Part shown: one piece after another, positions 13,768-15,469 of the stretch | Layout of the letters: each line of letters opens with the position of its first letter | How positions within the stretch are numbered: position 1 is the first letter of the stretch | NCBI GenBank assembly: GCA_946621045.1 | Contig: CAMOOA010000016.1 | Coordinates: forward strand, 1 to 15,469 | Direction of reading: 5' to 3' | From: an uncultured Erysipelotrichaceae bacterium | GTDB lineage: Bacteria > Bacillota_I > Bacilli_A > Erysipelotrichales > Erysipelotrichaceae | DNA length: 15,469 bases | The notes under the pieces: generated by a model | What the model was told of the DNA's origin: nothing | Databases searched by the model: none | What the model saw: only the letters and a program-made list of their open reading frames with translations | Position numbers and translations under genes: made by a program

Positions 13768-15318
13768 ATGCGCAATTATCGTTCACTTTATGAAATGCTG
13801 CTGTTTCCCATCAGCGTTCTGTATTTCGCAACATTTCTGCTGGGGCTGGGAAATATCATAACGAATGAAACCTTTTCCTACATTATTAATATTGACAATG
13901 ACTTCGTCGAACTTGCCGCAGAATGCATGATGCGGATCGGCACCTTCATTCTGGTCCAGTTTCCGCTGATTTTTCTGATCCGTCTGTCTGCCCGCAAGGC
14001 CGGCAGCGCAACCACAATGATCTCGGCGGTCTCCGGCTATGTGGCGTATCTTGTCATCACAATGTATTTCGGCAACCCGAATCTGCCGGCGTCCGCATAC
14101 TCCTCCATTCTCGGATTATCCATGACGACGGCGGGCAGCGCCACGGTGCGCAGCGGCGTGCATTATCCGCTTCAGACCGGACTTGTGGCCACGGCAGTGG
14201 TTGCTGTCATCACCCTCACCAGCTACAACCGTTCCCGCACACGGAGTGAATACAGTTTCTTCTCGTTTATCTCGCGGGATACCTGGTGCGTCATCCGCAC
14301 CGTTGTGCTTTCATCCATTGCGGCAGTTGCGGTCACAATGGCATGGCCGTATGTGGTCAATGCGATCACCACTGCGATTACCTATATATCCGGTGATACG
14401 ACCAACCCCGTCAATCTGATGCTGTACGGCGTATTCGAGCGGGTGCTCAGCGATCTCAATCTGGGAACGATGGCGCGTTCGCCGTTCTGGTACGGTTCCA
14501 ACGGCGGCACATGGATTTCCATGGTCGGCGCAAACATTGCCGGCGATGTCAATATCTGGACGGCGCAGTATGAAGCCGCCTCACTGTCCGGCATGAGCGG
14601 ACGGTTCATCACTCCGTACTATGTCATCAATATCTTTGCGGTCCCGGGACTTCTGCTGGCATTCCAGACCCTGCAGACCGACCAGCTGGAACGGCGCCGG
14701 CTGCGGATGTTCTATATTGTGGTCGCATGCATTTCCATTCTGAGCGGTTCCCTGCTTCCTCTGGAAATCACGCTGCTTCTGCTCTGTCCGCTGCTGTATC
14801 TTTTCCATATTCTCTACGTGGGACTGCTGTACGGTGTGTTCCAGGCAATGCACATCTATCTCGGATACAGTTACCACGGCACTTCAACCATTACGGCAAT
14901 GCCGGGCACACTGCTTGAGTTCCTGAGTTACCTGCAGAATACCGCAATGCGCAGCACACTGCTTCAGATTGCGGTTGTCGGCGCAGTCTCCTTCTTTGTT
15001 TACTTCCTGATGACACGGCTCTACTTCAGGCATCTGGCGCTGGATCTCTTCCATACCGGCTATAAGGATGAAGTGATCAAGGGAACGATTGAGGCAATCG
15101 GCGGAATCGAAAACATCAAGATGATTCATTCCGGAACCGAACGTCTGATTATCAGTCTGTATGATGCGGACAGGCTGGATGTTGAGAAACTTAGGAGTCT
15201 CGGCGCGGTGCGTGTCATGGAGACAAAGGCGGGTTATGCGATCGGCTACGGCGCACGCTCCACAATGATCCGTATCGGCATATCCGAATATCTCAAACAG
15301 TCGGTACGAAGTGTGTGA
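13768..15318 (+). CDS. PTS EIIC-EIIB-like membrane protein, degenerate
   Basis: 516 residues laid out like glucose/GlcNAc-family EIICB: about ten hydrophobic segments (12-420), then a cytosolic EIIB-like domain (about 432-510, VIKGTIEAIGGIENI...). Transport PTS proteins phosphorylate the sugar through a Cys in EIIB. Here the NVDACxTRLR-type site reads MIHSGTERL, with Gly456 at the Cys position. In EIIC the LGLHH-type motif reads LNLGT (230-234), and GITEPLE reads GSLLPLE (327-333), losing the Glu of TEP. Three key positions have changed together, so this is unlikely to be a working PTS permease. It may be a sugar sensor, a facilitator or another transporter. GAGG lies 5 nt before the ATG, and nadK is 15 nt upstream. 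Alignments were made by eye. Confidence 0.78.
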   Translation: MRNYRSLYEMLLFPISVLYFATFLLGLGNIITNETFSYIINIDNDFVELAAECMMRIGTFILVQFPLIFLIRLSARKAGSATTMISAVSGYVAYLVITMYFGNPNLPASAYSSILGLSMTTAGSATVRSGVHYPLQTGLVATAVVAVITLTSYNRSRTRSEYSFFSFISRDTWCVIRTVVLSSIAAVAVTMAWPYVVNAITTAITYISGDTTNPVNLMLYGVFERVLSDLNLGTMARSPFWYGSNGGTWISMVGANIAGDVNIWTAQYEAASLSGMSGRFITPYYVINIFAVPGLLLAFQTLQTDQLERRRLRMFYIVVACISILSGSLLPLEITLLLLCPLLYLFHILYVGLLYGVFQAMHIYLGYSYHGTSTITAMPGTLLEFLSYLQNTAMRSTLLQIAVVGAVSFFVYFLMTRLYFRHLALDLFHTGYKDEVIKGTIEAIGGIENIKMIHSGTERLIISLYDADRLDVEKLRSLGAVRVMETKAGYAIGYGARSTMIRIGISEYLKQSVRSV

Positions 15319-15329
15319 AACAGCTTCAG

Positions 15330-15353
15330 GCGGTCCTGCGGAAGGCCGCTTTT
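15330..15353 (+). terminator. Weak hairpin terminator after the PTS-like gene
   Basis: GCGGTC (15330-15335) pairs with GGCCGC (15344-15349) with one G-U pair and an 8-nt loop, followed by four T. The T-run is short, so termination is likely partial. It lies 12 nt after the stop. Confidence 0.5.
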
Positions 15354-15388
15354 CATTCTCGAAGGAGAGTTTCTGAGGGACGTGAACG

Positions 15389-15416
15389 TTGTAAAACGCC
15401 GTAACCATAGTAAAAT
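15389..15416 (+). promoter_or_regulatory. Promoter-like sequence at the right edge
   Basis: TTGTAA (15389-15394), 16-nt spacer, TAAAAT (15411-15416). AGGAG follows at 15428-15432, but the first ATG (15452, reading MVKRSA to the window end) is 19 nt further on, too far for a normal ribosome site. A gene probably starts here or just past the window; its identity cannot be judged. Confidence 0.45.
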
Positions 15417-15469
15417 ATCTCATTTTTAGGAGTAAAAACGCCGCAGAACTGATGGTTAAGCGCTCTGCG

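Noticed and set aside
15452..15469. Start of a coding gene (MVKRSA...) at the right edge
   Set aside because: Only six codons are visible and the nearest AGGAG is 19 nt away, so it was not listed as a CDS.

Overview
The window looks like a chromosomal segment of a moderately GC-rich Bacillota (Firmicutes), possibly from the Erysipelotrichia. The pointers are strong AGGAGG-type ribosome sites, a SipW-type signal peptidase with its cognate substrates, an LPXTG-like sorting signal, a spore-photoproduct-lyase-family radical SAM protein and a PTS-type membrane protein. The taxon is inference only. No tRNA, rRNA, CRISPR array, transposase or phage gene is visible. || Region 1 (about 1-7236, plus strand) is one surface-protein operon behind a terminator that closes an upstream unit (79-116). 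Five genes are coupled by ATGA overlaps or a 10-nt gap: a Sec-exported, sortase-anchored protein with an IPNTG motif; a SipW/ER-type signal peptidase I; two SipW-cognate, TasA/camelysin-like secreted proteins; and a 1317-residue secreted multidomain protein. The last has a Glu/Pro-rich stalk, a compact subtilase-like domain, a MucBP-like segment, three putative isopeptide-forming domains and a unique C-terminal domain. The set resembles a TasA-SipW fibre locus with an added wall anchor and a giant partner. A perfect palindromic terminator (7205-7236) ends it. || Region 2 (7205-11393, minus strand) is a tight five-gene operon reading leftward: HAD-family hydrolase, DUF4230-like membrane protein, MTA/SAH-nucleosidase-like protein, SPL-family radical SAM protein, SDR oxidoreductase. 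The radical SAM protein keeps its CxxxCxxC cluster motif, but Tyr appears to stand where spore photoproduct lyase has its H-donor Cys. The nucleosidase next door could clear 5'-deoxyadenosine. A 41-codon acidic ORF with its own promoter-like sequence lies between this operon and the shared terminator. || Region 3 (11394-15318) has a GH25 lysozyme-like membrane-anchored protein (plus), a YigZ/IMPACT protein (minus), NAD kinase (plus) and a PTS glucose-family EIIC-EIIB-like protein (plus). The PTS-like protein appears to have lost the EIIB phospho-Cys and the key His and Glu motifs of EIIC, so it is probably a sensor or non-PTS derivative. Three single or first genes here share the layout TGn-TAnAnT-N6-ATG, which predicts transcription starting on the A of the start codon (leaderless mRNA). 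Genes inside operons carry normal Shine-Dalgarno sites. || The right edge (15319-15469) has a weak hairpin, a good promoter-like sequence and perhaps the first codons of another gene.
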